A stretch of 64,000 nt of DNA from Faecalibacterium sp. HTF-F (GCF_023347535.1 NZ_CP094473.1:1-64000), one strand, 5' to 3'; shown: positions 43,201 through 51,588, counted from the stretch's first letter. Made by a program: numbers and translations. The notes: generated by a model not told the origin, from the letters alone.

Positions 43201-44229
43201 ACCGTGGCGCAGGTGTATCAGCAGATCGCAGCCAAGCTGACCACCACCGCTACCGCCCAGACCCCCGTCACGGTGAACGGCACCACCATGGATGTGCAGA
43301 TCACCAACAATCTGGACCCCGTCACCAAGGAAAATATGATGGAGCTCACCTTTGAGACCACCGAAATGTCGGCAGACGGCACTGTGACCAAGGGCACCTG
43401 CACCCTGAACGACATCGCCAGCTGGTCCACCGGCACTGCGCCGGATGCCATCACCAGCGAGAACCAGACCGAGTATGTCACCGTGACGGCAGATACGCTG
43501 AAGGGCTACAACACCATGGTGCAGTCCCGCGTGCTGCAGAAGAAGCTGGACGAGTACGCAGCCAGCGGCGAAATGCCGGAGGGCTGCAGCATCTCGCTGG
43601 GCGGCGAGACCGAGAGCACCGATTATATGGTGAACGAAATGGTGCAGTGGATGGCGCTGGCCCTGCCCTTTGTGTACCTTGTCATGGTGGCACAGTTCCA
43701 GAGCCTGCTGTCCCCCTTCATCGTGCTGTTCACGGTGCCGCTGGCCTTTACCGGCGGCCTGCTGGGCCTGCTGATCACCGGTCAGCAGCTGACCATGATC
43801 TCCCTGATGGGCTTCATCGTGCTGATGGGCACCGTTGTCAACAACGGCATCGTGTTCGTGGACTATGCAAACCAGCTGCGTCTGGGTGGCATGGAGCGCC
43901 GCGCCGCGCTGGTGGCCACCGGCAGGACCCGTATGCGCCCCATCCTCATGACCACCCTGACCACCGTGCTGGCCATGCTGCAGCTGGTGTTCAGCGGCGA
44001 TATGGCAAGCCAGCTCATGAGCGGCATGGCCATCGTCATCATCTGCGGCCTGAGCTATGCCACCCTGATGACCCTGTATATCGTGCCGGTGCTGTATGAC
44101 GTGATGTTCAAGAAGCCGCCGCTCAATGTGGATGTCGGCAGCGACGATGATCTGGACGATATCCCGGACGATGCGGCAGAGTTCATTGCGGCGCAGAAGT
44201 CTGCGGGCACCGCACAGCCGGAAGCCTGA
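40285..44229 (+). CDS. RND-superfamily efflux permease (HAE1-like)
   Basis: A 1314-residue proton-driven exporter of the AcrB-like group. After TM1 (residues ~9-28, then NLLPNVSTPYLMVVTVYPGASPERVE) there is an outward-facing loop with a long coiled-coil insertion (about 190-445; LEAAEAQITAGRKEYEKQL, EYEKQLEAAKEEYETAK). TM2-6 start near 566 (GLSLGIGMLVDNSVVVIENIYR holds the paired charged residues of TM4). The second half repeats the layout from about 750. No membrane-fusion or outer-channel gene is near, as expected for a one-membrane cell. The substrate is unknown. The tail is acidic (DDDLDDIPDD). Confidence 0.93.
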   Translation: MEKFSVKKPFTVLVAVVMVLILGFVAVTKMDTNLLPNVSTPYLMVVTVYPGASPERVESEVSDVLENALTVPGVSDITATSAENYSLLLMKFVDDTDMNSAMVKVSNKLDQAKSDLPSTCLTPSVIEYSLNMNAFMTVAVSREGADQYELSEFIQKTLVPELQRRGGVSSVSSSGLVDKMVQVQLNQDKINDINAKLLELIDTQLAAAREQLEAAEAQITAGRKEYEKQLKNFGNTVSNSVMSQMSTEVGAAVETVRAQAQALLESVNDLIAVVKEPEIQQALIEVRDGLQKVLDKFNETGMRDIDSLIDIVAELRTITDKLTGALQKLQERMNTETGTEGSTAEDLANEMQLQESLNVVYNALESTIKAMDNVPQLMSEFSGALGSFSQQQLNAYMQFTEAREMLNEYEKQLEAAKEEYETAKTNALAQADVAKQLDIDTLAQLIYAQNFSMPAGYVPDKDGESWLLKVGEEYDSVEDISGALLLHVEGYGDVRLSDVADVEVIDNSADSYTRLNGEKASILKIYKNATSSAGEVSNNCLTAFEQMESRYDGLHMVVLSNQGNYITIVIQSILTSMVVGAALAIIVLAIFLKDVKPTLVVGISIPLSVLFAVVLMYFTGLDLNVMTLAGLSLGIGMLVDNSVVVIENIYRLRSRGVSAARAAVQGTRQVGMSVVASTLTSVCVFLPVVFSASLVRSLMMPMSLCIGYCLMASLIVALTVVPAAASTVLKKAEPKRLVWFEKVQEKYAHSLEWCLQHRALPLIAAVVLLVFSGWQVLNMGVELLPSITSNEAQITLSTADGLTKEESYAIAGQVAEAALNVENVEEVGITTDTSMAGLDISQLGLPTAITDILNAANAYGRYKINVMMSESLSSREVEKTRQAMEDAVSQIENCTAEVKLYGMTDDLTSQLATGLSVKVYGADAETLTAVSEKVVEMVNDTEGFANADNGLGSGDATIILKVDRDKVRAYGLTVAQVYQQIAAKLTTTATAQTPVTVNGTTMDVQITNNLDPVTKENMMELTFETTEMSADGTVTKGTCTLNDIASWSTGTAPDAITSENQTEYVTVTADTLKGYNTMVQSRVLQKKLDEYAASGEMPEGCSISLGGETESTDYMVNEMVQWMALALPFVYLVMVAQFQSLLSPFIVLFTVPLAFTGGLLGLLITGQQLTMISLMGFIVLMGTVVNNGIVFVDYANQLRLGGMERRAALVATGRTRMRPILMTTLTTVLAMLQLVFSGDMASQLMSGMAIVIICGLSYATLMTLYIVPVLYDVMFKKPPLNVDVGSDDDLDDIPDDAAEFIAAQKSAGTAQPEA

Positions 44230-44256
44230 CGACAGGCGGAAGAATTATTTATAATA

Positions 44257-44300
44257 GAACAATGCCGGGCGGTCTGCGGACCGCCCGGCATTGCGTTTTC
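44257..44300 (+). terminator. Terminator after the RND gene; repeated hairpin
   Basis: A perfect 15-bp stem CAATGCCGGGCGGTC / GACCGCCCGGCATTG, then CGTTTTC. The same hairpin with its flanks (TATTATAAA on one side, GTTTTCACGGGAAAGG on the other) is present inverted at 52555-52617. Confidence 0.8.
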
Positions 44301-44570
44301 ACGGGAAAGGCCGTAACGGCAAACGGCATTTGCTGACGCTGGCTCCCTGCGGGAGCATTCGCGTCAGCATGAAAATATGCTGTTGCCCTTACGTTTCGTC
44401 GCGCAAGCGACCGTAAATCGGCGTAACACTCAATCCACGCGAAAACGCTCTGCGAGGGAAGCACATCTTTCTGGCTGTATACCCCGTCAACTGAATAATT
44501 TCAACAAAAAATAGCTGGAAAAATTGGATTCAAATTCTAAAATTCGTTCCCCACAAAGATGTAAAACTGT
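44301..44570. other. Gene-free stretch with hairpins, no assignment
   Basis: It contains GCTGACGC...GCGTCAGC (near 44332-44370) and GTCGC-gcaa-GCGAC (near 44398) hairpins, followed by AT-rich sequence leading to the galM promoter. No ORF with coding character and no known RNA was recognised. Confidence 0.4.
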
Positions 44571-44579
44571 GATATAATC
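44571..44579 (+). promoter_or_regulatory. galM promoter (extended -10)
   Basis: TGA-TATAAT; no good -35 at 17 bases. The leader of about 65 bases contains a CAGTggaagtctgtctgACTG hairpin. Confidence 0.6.
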
Positions 44580-44652
44580 ATAAATAAGCTAGAATACAGT
44601 GGAAGTCTGTCTGACTGTATCTCCAAGTAAAATCTGAGGAGGCGAATGCCCA

Positions 44653-45726
44653 ATGGCACAGATCCGCTCTAAGCCCTTCGGTGTGACCAGACAGGGCGCA
44701 AATGTTACAGAGTACATCCTTTCCAACCCCGGCGGCCTGACCGTGAGCGTCCTGGATTACGGATGCATCATTAAAAACATCATCGTTCCGGCCAAAAACG
44801 GCCCTGTGGATGTCGTTCTGGGCCATGACACCATGGCAGATTATGAGGATGACTTCACGTCCTCCGGCAGCACCTGCTGCGGTGCATTCGTAGGCCGCTA
44901 TGCCAACCGCATCGAGAACGCGGTGTTCAGCGTGGGCGGCAAGACTTACCAGCTGGAAGCAAACAACGGCCCCAACCATCTGCATGGCTGCTTCTCCCGC
45001 AAGCTGTACCAGGTGAAGGCCTTTGGCGACACCCTGCTGATGGAGGCCGAGAGCCCGGACGGTGAGGACGGTTTCCCGGGAAACCTGAAGCTGGCGGTGC
45101 GCTACACCCTTACGGAGGACAATACCTTCCGCATGGATTATCGGGTGTCCTCCGATGCGGACACCATCGTGAACCTGACCAACCACAGCTACTTCAACCT
45201 GAACGGTGAGGGGGATGTTCTGGGCCAGAAGCTGCGCATCTATGCCTCCAACTATCTGGAGGGCAACAACCAGACCTGCCCCACCGGTGCCATCCTGCCG
45301 GTGGCGGATACGCCCATGGACTTTACCGAGGGCAAGCTCATCGGCCGGGACATCGACACCGGCTTTGCCCAGACCACTATGGTGGGCGGAGGCTACGACC
45401 ACTGCTTTGTCATCGACCGCGCCCGGGGTTCCAGCCAGAGCATCTGTGCATGGGCCACCAGCGAAAAGACCGGCATCAGCATGAAGCTGTACACCACCCA
45501 GCCGGGCATCCAGCTGTACACCGGCAACTTCCTGCAGGAATGTCCCACCCCCGGCAAGGGCGGCGTGCCCATGCAGAAGTACGGCGGCTTTGCATTGGAG
45601 ACCCAGCACTATCCCTGCAGCCCCTCGCACCCGGAGTTCCCCACCACTGTGCTGCGGGCGGGCAAGGTGTTCCGTGCCACCACCACCCTGCGGTTCTTCA
45701 CCGGCAAGCAGTGCGGGAAACTTTAA
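44653..45726 (+). CDS. galM: Galactose mutarotase (aldose 1-epimerase)
   Basis: The 357-residue enzyme interconverts alpha and beta anomers of galactose or glucose. It has the conserved ANRIENAVF region (residues ~80), NNGPNHLHG with the catalytic His near 107, the NLTNHSYFNLNG block with a second His near 178, and the C-terminal catalytic Glu in GGFALETQHYP. The ATG follows TGAGGAGGCGAATGCCCA. galE follows on the same strand after a terminator and a repeat, so the two Leloir-pathway genes are neighbours but separately transcribed. Confidence 0.94.
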   Translation: MAQIRSKPFGVTRQGANVTEYILSNPGGLTVSVLDYGCIIKNIIVPAKNGPVDVVLGHDTMADYEDDFTSSGSTCCGAFVGRYANRIENAVFSVGGKTYQLEANNGPNHLHGCFSRKLYQVKAFGDTLLMEAESPDGEDGFPGNLKLAVRYTLTEDNTFRMDYRVSSDADTIVNLTNHSYFNLNGEGDVLGQKLRIYASNYLEGNNQTCPTGAILPVADTPMDFTEGKLIGRDIDTGFAQTTMVGGGYDHCFVIDRARGSSQSICAWATSEKTGISMKLYTTQPGIQLYTGNFLQECPTPGKGGVPMQKYGGFALETQHYPCSPSHPEFPTTVLRAGKVFRATTTLRFFTGKQCGKL

Positions 45727-45741
45727 AAATGATGCACCACA

Positions 45742-45771
45742 CAAAAACGTCTGCTCCGGCAGGCGTTTTTT
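45742..45771 (+). terminator. galM terminator
   Basis: AAAAACGtCTGC tccg GCAGgCGTTTTTT; the stem runs directly into the T-run. Confidence 0.85.
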
Positions 45772-45800
45772 GCGTAAATGGAATTGCTTATAGCGGGCTC

Positions 45801-45929
45801 GCCCTCTCAGGCGCTGACGCGCCAGCTCTCCCAAAGGGAGAGCCCTTGGCAAAACCGGGAACTTTGCGTGGACTGCCAAAGGCTCCCACTTTGGGGGAGC
45901 TGGCATCGCGTAGCGATGCCTGAGAGGGC
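45801..45929. repeat. Palindromic intergenic repeat, copy i
   Basis: CCCTCTCAG ... CTGAGAGGGC ends with CTCTCCCaaaGGGAGAG and GCTCCCACTTTGGGGGAGC hairpins, closest to copy a before gyrA. Confidence 0.8.
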
Positions 45930-46064
45930 GAGGATGCCGCGCCATTTCTATGTTTTGCACAAACCGTGCCTTTTATCCATGACAAAATGCCAAAAAACGC
46001 TTTTGAATCAAAAACTCTAAAACAAATAAGCAACAAAAATGCATCCAAATAGAAAACACATCCC

Positions 46065-46093
46065 TTGATTCTGCCCGGCAAAAGAGGTATTCT
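46065..46093 (+). promoter_or_regulatory. galE promoter
   Basis: TTGATT (46065-46070), 17 bases, TATTCT (46088-46093). Confidence 0.7.
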
Positions 46094-46156
46094 TTAGGCA
46101 GAGCCGGAAACCCCGGCGTCAACTGTAATGTGAATGAGTGAGAGAGGTACTGGACT

Positions 46157-47182
46157 ATGGCAATTTTGGTTTCCGGCGGCGCCGGTTATATCGGCAGCCA
46201 CACCTGCATCGAGCTTCTGAACGCCGGCTACGACGTGGTCGTGGCAGATAACTATTACAACGCTTCCCCGGTGGTGCTGGACCGCGTCAAGCAGATCACC
46301 GGCAAGGACTTCCGCTTTTACAAGGCAGATATGACCCGGCACGAGGATGTGGAGAAGATCTTCTCTGAATGCCCGGACATTACTGCTGTGATCCAGTTTG
46401 CAGCCTACAAGGCTGTGGGCGAGAGCGTGTCCAAGCCCATCGAATACTACTATAACAACCTCAACTGCACGCTGGTCATTCTGGACGTGATGCGGAAGCA
46501 CAACTGTCACAACTTCGTGTTCAGCTCCTCCGCCACCGTTTACGGCGACCCCGCCAGCGTGCCCATCACCGAGGACTTCCCCGTGGGTGCCACCACCAAC
46601 CCCTACGGCACCACCAAAGCCTTCACCGAGCGCATCCTGACCGACGTCTGCAAGGCTGACCCCAGCCTGAACGTGGCCCTGCTGCGCTACTTCAACCCCA
46701 TTGGTGCCCATAAGTCCGGCCTCATCGGCGAGGACCCCAACGGCATCCCCAACAACCTGATGCCCTACATCGCCAAGGTGGCTGTGGGCAAGCTGGAAAA
46801 GGTGCATGTCTTTGGCAACGACTACCCCACCCCGGACGGCACCGGCGTGCGCGATTACATCCACGTGGTGGATCTGGCCCGCGGCCATGTCTGCGCCATC
46901 CGGAAGCTGGAAACGAACTGCGGCCTGTTCATCTGCAATCTGGGCACCGGCAAGGGCTACAGCGTGCTGGACGTGATCCACGCCTTCTCCAAGGCCTGCG
47001 GCAAGGAGATCCCCTATGTGATCGACCCGCGCCGTCCCGGCGACATTGCCGAGTGCTATGCGGACCCCTCCAAGGCCAAGCGTGAGCTGGGCTGGGTGGC
47101 TCAGTACGGCATCGAGGAGATGTGCGCTGACAGCTGGAACTGGCAGAAGAACAACCCCGATGGCTACCACACCGTGAAGTAA
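46157..47182 (+). CDS. galE: UDP-glucose 4-epimerase
   Basis: The 341-residue short-chain dehydrogenase-type enzyme interconverts UDP-glucose and UDP-galactose with tightly bound NAD. It has the N-terminal nucleotide motif SGGAGYIGSHT, the catalytic SSSATVYG (Ser) and NPYGTTK (Tyr-xxx-Lys), and the substrate region RYFNPIGAHKSGLIGEDP. Length is normal. The ATG follows GAGAGAGGTACTGGACT. It could supply UDP-galactose to the glycosyltransferases at 9.9-13.9 kb, but this link is speculative. Confidence 0.96.
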   Translation: MAILVSGGAGYIGSHTCIELLNAGYDVVVADNYYNASPVVLDRVKQITGKDFRFYKADMTRHEDVEKIFSECPDITAVIQFAAYKAVGESVSKPIEYYYNNLNCTLVILDVMRKHNCHNFVFSSSATVYGDPASVPITEDFPVGATTNPYGTTKAFTERILTDVCKADPSLNVALLRYFNPIGAHKSGLIGEDPNGIPNNLMPYIAKVAVGKLEKVHVFGNDYPTPDGTGVRDYIHVVDLARGHVCAIRKLETNCGLFICNLGTGKGYSVLDVIHAFSKACGKEIPYVIDPRRPGDIAECYADPSKAKRELGWVAQYGIEEMCADSWNWQKNNPDGYHTVK

Positions 47183-47196
47183 ACGCATAAACCTCC

Positions 47197-47240
47197 AAAG
47201 CCGTGCATTCTCTGAAAAAGAGGGTGCACGGCTTTTTTGT
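47197..47240 (+). terminator. galE terminator
   Basis: AAGCCGTGCA / TGCACGGCTT stem with a 17-base loop and TTTTTT. Confidence 0.85.
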
Positions 47241-47260
47241 TATCACTGTAACGTTAGCGG

Positions 47261-47337
47261 CCTCGCTCTCTCCGTCACCTGCGGTGACACCTCTCCCTTT
47301 GGGAGAGCTGCCGAGCAAGGCGAGGCTGAGAGGGCAA
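47261..47337. repeat. Palindromic intergenic repeat, copy j (short)
   Basis: CTCTCTCCGTCACC ... GGCTGAGAGGGC with one CTCTCCCtttGGGAGAG hairpin. Confidence 0.75.
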
Positions 47338-47374
47338 GGATGCTGACTGCCGAGCATCTCCCCCATATTCTCTA

Positions 47375-47435
47375 TTGACAACCGCGCAAAGTTAGCCTAT
47401 ATTACTATTGTTAACACGAACTAACACACTTTGAC
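47375..47435 (+). promoter_or_regulatory. feoAB promoter and possible iron operator
   Basis: TTGACA (47375-47380), 17 bases, TATATT (47398-47403). GTTAGCCTATATTAC over the -10 and GTTAACACGAACTAAC just downstream look like metalloregulator (DtxR-type) half-sites; this is inference. Confidence 0.6.
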
Positions 47436-47462
47436 AGTGGATAAAATGAGAAGGTCGATCTT

Positions 47463-49808
47463 ATGACATTAAAAGAATTGCAGATCGGAAAAAGCGCTGT
47501 TGTGGATACCGTCGGCGGCAGCGGCGCACTGCGCCAGCATTTTCTGGATATGGGCCTGATCCCGGGGGCGGAGGTCACGCTGGTCAAGCTGGCACCCATG
47601 GGCGACCCCATGGAGCTGCGCATCCATGGCTACGAGCTGACCCTCCGGCTGGACGATGCCGCGCAGATCGGCATCACCCCCACCGAAAAAGCCCCGGCAA
47701 TATCGGCGGCTCCGGCAGATGACAAAATGGTGGATCACCCCGGCCTTGGCGAGGGCGGCAAATACCACATCAAAAAGGGGGAGAATCCCCTGCCCGAGGG
47801 CAAGACCCTCACCTTTGCGCTGGCGGGCAACCAGAACTGCGGCAAGACCACCCTGTTCAACCAGCTCACCGGCTCCAACCAGCATGTGGGCAACTTCCCG
47901 GGCGTGACGGTGGACCGCAAGAGCGGTGCCATCAAGGACCACCCGGAGACCGAAGTCACCGACCTGCCGGGCATCTACTCCATGTCCCCCTATTCCAGCG
48001 AGGAGATCGTCACCCGACAGTTCATCATCGGCGAAAAGCCCACCGGCATCATCAACATCGTGGATGCCACCAACATCGAGCGCAACCTCTACCTGACGAT
48101 GCAGCTCATGGAGCTGGACACCCCCATGGTGCTGGCGCTGAACATGATGGACGAGGTGCGCGGCAACGGCGGCACGGTGCGCATCAACAAGATGGAGGCC
48201 ATGCTGGGCATCCCGGTCATCCCCATCTCCGCCGCCAAGAATGAGGGCGTGGATGAGCTGGTAGACCACGCCCTTCATGTGGCAAAGTATCAGGAGCGGC
48301 CCGGCCGCATGGATTTCTGCAGTGAGGACGACCACGGCGGCGCGGTGCACCGCTGCATCCACGGCATCATCCACCTGATCGAGGACCACGCTAAGGCTGC
48401 GGGCATTCCGGTGCGGTTTGCCGCCACCAAGCTGGTGGAGGGCGACCAGCGCATTGAGGAAGCCCTGAAGCTGGATCAGAACGAAAAAGAGATGATCGAG
48501 CATATCATCGTGCAGATGGAGCAGGAGCGCGGGCTGGACCGCGCCGCCGCCATTGCGGATATGCGGTTCTCCTTTATTCAGGAGCTGGTGGCCAAGACGG
48601 TGGTCAAGCCCCACGAAAGCAAAGAGCAGCTGCGCTCCAACCGCATCGACAAATTCCTCACCGGCAAGTACACCGCCATCCCGGCCTTTATCGCCATCAT
48701 GGGTCTGGTGTTCTTCCTCACCTTCAACGTCATCGGCCTGTTCTTCCAGAACCTGATGGAAACGGGCATCAACGCCCTGACCGGCATCGTGGACACGGCG
48801 CTTACCAACTGGAACGTCAACGCGGCGGTGCACTCCCTGCTCATCGACGGCGTCTTTACCGGCGTGGGCAGCGTGCTGAGCTTTCTGCCCATCATCGTGG
48901 TGCTGTTCTTCTTCCTCTCCATGCTGGAGGATACCGGTTACATGGCCCGCGTGGCCTTTGTGATGGATAAGCTGCTGCGCCGCATCGGCCTTTCGGGCCG
49001 CAGCATCGTGCCCATGCTCATCGGCTTTGGCTGCACGGTGCCCGGCGTCATGGCAAGCCGCACCCTGCCCTCGGAGCGGGACCGCAAAATGACCATCCTG
49101 CTCACCCCGTTCATGAGCTGCTCGGCAAAGCTGCCCATCTACAGCCTGTTTGCGGCGGCCTTCTTCCCGCAGTATGCGGGCCTTGTGATGGTGCTGCTGT
49201 ACTTTACCGGCATCGCGGTGGGCGTGCTGGCGGCACTGCTGCTCAAGAGCACGGTGTTCAAGGGTGAGGCGGTGCCCTTTGTCATGGAGCTGCCCAACTA
49301 CCGCCTGCCCGGCCTGAAAAACGTGGCACAGCTGCTGTGGGAAAAGGCCCGGGACTTTTTGCAGAAGGCCTTCACGGTCATCTTTGCGGCCACCATCGTC
49401 ATCTGGTTTTTGCAGAACTTTGACCTGCAGCTGCGGCTGACCGCCGACCCGCAGGCCAGCATCCTTGCCCGCATTGCGGGCGACATCGCCCCGCTGTTCG
49501 GGCCTTTGGGCTTTGCGGACTGGCGCATCTCCACCGCCCTCATCACCGGCTTTATGGCAAAGGAGAGCGTGGTGTCCTCGCTGCTCATCCTCTTTGGTTC
49601 CGAAGCTGCCCTGTCGGCGGCCCTCACCCCGGCGCAGGCGGCTCCCCTGCTGGTGTTCTGCCTGCTGTACACCCCCTGCATCGCGGCGGTGGCCTCGGTC
49701 AAGCGGGAGCTGGGCAACAAGTGGGCGGTCATCATGGTGGTGAACCAGTGCGCCGTGGCATGGCTGTGCGCTTTGCTGGTGCGTCTGGTCGCCGTGGCGG
49801 TGTTCTGA
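47463..49808 (+). CDS. feoB: Ferrous iron transporter, FeoA-FeoB fusion
   Basis: A 781-residue fusion of FeoA and FeoB for Fe2+ import. Residues 1-75 are a FeoA SH3-like domain (LRQHFLDMGLIPGAEVTLVK). The FeoB G-domain follows, with G1 GNQNCGKTTLFNQLTG near 121, G2/G3 NFPGVTVDRKSG and DLPGIYSM, and G4 ALNMMDEV where typical proteins have NxxD. From about 400 come the helical membrane segments with Gate motifs (GFGCTVPGVMASRT, LLTPFMSCSAKLPIY). The ATG follows GAAGGTCGATCTT. Fusion of the two proteins is known in several anaerobes. Confidence 0.95.
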   Translation: MTLKELQIGKSAVVDTVGGSGALRQHFLDMGLIPGAEVTLVKLAPMGDPMELRIHGYELTLRLDDAAQIGITPTEKAPAISAAPADDKMVDHPGLGEGGKYHIKKGENPLPEGKTLTFALAGNQNCGKTTLFNQLTGSNQHVGNFPGVTVDRKSGAIKDHPETEVTDLPGIYSMSPYSSEEIVTRQFIIGEKPTGIINIVDATNIERNLYLTMQLMELDTPMVLALNMMDEVRGNGGTVRINKMEAMLGIPVIPISAAKNEGVDELVDHALHVAKYQERPGRMDFCSEDDHGGAVHRCIHGIIHLIEDHAKAAGIPVRFAATKLVEGDQRIEEALKLDQNEKEMIEHIIVQMEQERGLDRAAAIADMRFSFIQELVAKTVVKPHESKEQLRSNRIDKFLTGKYTAIPAFIAIMGLVFFLTFNVIGLFFQNLMETGINALTGIVDTALTNWNVNAAVHSLLIDGVFTGVGSVLSFLPIIVVLFFFLSMLEDTGYMARVAFVMDKLLRRIGLSGRSIVPMLIGFGCTVPGVMASRTLPSERDRKMTILLTPFMSCSAKLPIYSLFAAAFFPQYAGLVMVLLYFTGIAVGVLAALLLKSTVFKGEAVPFVMELPNYRLPGLKNVAQLLWEKARDFLQKAFTVIFAATIVIWFLQNFDLQLRLTADPQASILARIAGDIAPLFGPLGFADWRISTALITGFMAKESVVSSLLILFGSEAALSAALTPAQAAPLLVFCLLYTPCIAAVASVKRELGNKWAVIMVVNQCAVAWLCALLVRLVAVAVF

Positions 49809-49826
49809 GACATATAAAAAACAAAA

Positions 49827-49868
49827 GTGCCTGTACAGAAAAAAGCATCTGTACAGGCATTTATTGTT
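49827..49868 (+). terminator. feoAB terminator
   Basis: TGCCTGTACAG / CTGTACAGGCA stem with a 10-base loop, then TTTATTG. Confidence 0.8.
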
Positions 49869-50015
49869 TGTGCTGCTTCTGATATTCAGGAAAGGCAACG
49901 GATTCGCGCAGAAGCTTTCCAAACATGGCGGTGCCCTCCCCGTTACAAAGTGACTAAAGGATAGCCACGCTCACTAGTAAAATGGGAAAAATTAAGCAGA
50001 TTCTATGTTTTCTGC

Positions 50016-50043
50016 TTGACAAGCTATTACATATAGGTGTAAT
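50016..50043 (+). promoter_or_regulatory. Promoter of the Gly-rich lipoprotein gene
   Basis: TTGACA (50016-50021), 16 bases, TGTAAT (50038-50043). Confidence 0.7.
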
Positions 50044-50098
50044 TTTATGCTGAAACGATACGTTTCACAATCGTCCAAAAAAGTGAGGAGTGCTGAAT

Positions 50099-50998
50099 AT
50101 GCGTAAGAAAATGCCCCGTCGTGAATTTTTGAAAGTGGCTGGCACGGCGGCCCTTGTGGTGTCGGCAGCTGCCCTGACCGGCTGCGGCGACACGCCGTCT
50201 GGCGGCAATGGTGGTACGGGCGGCAGTGGAGGAAACAATACGCCGGATAACGGCAATACTGGTTCCGGCGACAGCGGAAACGGGGGCGACAGCGGCACGG
50301 GCTCGGAGGATCCCGGCAATACCAAGCCCGGTAAAATCAGTTATAAGGATACCCGCACCGCAAAGTATTACGCCAAACACGGCATTACGGCAACGAATGT
50401 TTACATGGAGGGTACGGTCACGGCAGACTGGTCCGGCAAACTGCTGATTGCCAAGAGTGGTGAAAATGTGCGCTTCCGCAAGTACTTCCAAGGGAAAGTC
50501 GTGGATAGCAACGGCAGCCAGAAGGATGCAAAGACCGGCTGGAATGTAGTAGTGGAAGGCGATACGGTTTACGAACTGAACGATAAAAATCAACAGTATG
50601 AACGGTATACCGATTACTTTGATACCACTGAGGAGAAAATGAAATCGGCTGCACAGAATTTCAGAAATTGTGACGGCTATTTTATCGTTCCGGCAGACAA
50701 CGGCGATGTGAAGGGGATTGAAATCACGACTTGTACCGTAGGTGCGGTGGAGTATTATGCCGAAAAAATTTACATTGCTACGGAAACGGGAGATGGCTGG
50801 TGGAACGGAAGAGTGATGTACCACTGCTTTGAAGGGGATGACCTGAAATATATCGTACAGAAGCATGATGGAAAGCAGGATACGGTTCTTTCGTTTAAGG
50901 AACTCCATCAGAACACCAAGCCGTCCATAACAAGAATTCCGGCTGATTATACACAGGTGACCGGAACATATGCGTTGTCCTTGGATTTGGAATTTTAA
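50099..50998 (+). CDS. Exported Gly/Asn-rich lipoprotein with twin-arginine-type signal
   Basis: A 299-residue protein starting at ATG 50099 after GTGAGGAG. The signal has MPRREFLKVAGTAALVV and lipobox LTGC. A low-complexity linker of Gly, Asn, Ser and Asp (residues ~30-75) follows, typical of surface proteins that must reach through the wall. The C-terminal domain (about 80-299) is rich in beta strands, lysines and aromatic residues (ETGDGWWNGRVMYHC) and is not recognised. The C-terminal half has AT-rich codons unlike neighbouring genes. It stands alone between two terminators. Confidence 0.75.
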   Translation: MRKKMPRREFLKVAGTAALVVSAAALTGCGDTPSGGNGGTGGSGGNNTPDNGNTGSGDSGNGGDSGTGSEDPGNTKPGKISYKDTRTAKYYAKHGITATNVYMEGTVTADWSGKLLIAKSGENVRFRKYFQGKVVDSNGSQKDAKTGWNVVVEGDTVYELNDKNQQYERYTDYFDTTEEKMKSAAQNFRNCDGYFIVPADNGDVKGIEITTCTVGAVEYYAEKIYIATETGDGWWNGRVMYHCFEGDDLKYIVQKHDGKQDTVLSFKELHQNTKPSITRIPADYTQVTGTYALSLDLEF

Positions 50999-51026
50999 AA
51001 ACACCAGAAAATAAGATAATGGATAG

Positions 51027-51069
51027 CAGCGCCCCGGCGGAGATTTCTCCTGCCGGGGCGCTATTGTTT
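51027..51069 (+). terminator. Terminator before the marR operon
   Basis: AGCGCCCCGGC / GCCGGGGCGCT stem, then ATTGTTTG. Confidence 0.75.
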
Positions 51070-51080
51070 GTACAAAAAAC

Positions 51081-51130
51081 TTGACATCTCCCCGCATCTG
51101 CACTATAATGCTTCAAAAATGAATCATTCA
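51081..51130 (+). promoter_or_regulatory. marR-tauE promoter and operator
   Basis: Consensus TTGACA (51081-51086), 17 bases, TATAAT (51104-51109). A TGAAT-C-ATTCA palindrome (51120-51130) lies just downstream, with TTCAAA/GATGAA flanks; it is a good candidate for MarR autorepression. Confidence 0.8.
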
Positions 51131-51152
51131 AAGATGAAAGGACAGACCTGCT

Positions 51153-51587
51153 GTGAACCCGAACATCGAATTTTCCATCAAGACCGCGCAGGCGTACAAT
51201 GCTGTCTGCAAACCGCTGTGTCAGGAGCTTGGCCTGTCGCAGACGGCGCTGGATATCCTGCTGTTCCTCGCCAACAACCCGGACTATAAAACGGCCCGGG
51301 ACATCGTGGAGGTGCGGCATATCAAGGCGAACCTCGTCTCCATGAATGTGGACAAGCTGGTGCAGGAGGGCTATCTGGAACGCTATGCCGTGGCCAGCGA
51401 CCGCCGCAAAACAAAGCTGCTCTGCACCGGCAAGGCAGACCCGATCATCCGCCGGGGCCGTGCCGTGCAGAACGCCTTTTTCAAGCGCCTGCTGGACCAT
51501 GTGGATCCAGCCGATCAGGAGGTCTTTTTCCGGACCATGGAGCTGATCGGGAAAAATCTGGACGAGATCCTGAAGGAGAACGGATAA
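51153..51587 (+). CDS. MarR-family transcription regulator
   Basis: A 144-residue winged-helix regulator starting with GTG 51153 after GAAAGGACAGACCTGCT. The domain order is typical: a dimerisation helix, the recognition helix region KTARDIVEVRHIKANLVSMNVDKL, the wing VASDRRKTKLLCT, then a C-terminal dimerisation helix (FFRTMELIGKNLDEIL). The gene is followed after one base by a TauE-type exporter, and its promoter has a palindrome at +1. It therefore probably represses its own operon until an exported compound binds. Confidence 0.9.
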   Translation: MNPNIEFSIKTAQAYNAVCKPLCQELGLSQTALDILLFLANNPDYKTARDIVEVRHIKANLVSMNVDKLVQEGYLERYAVASDRRKTKLLCTGKADPIIRRGRAVQNAFFKRLLDHVDPADQEVFFRTMELIGKNLDEILKENG

Positions 51588-51588
51588 A

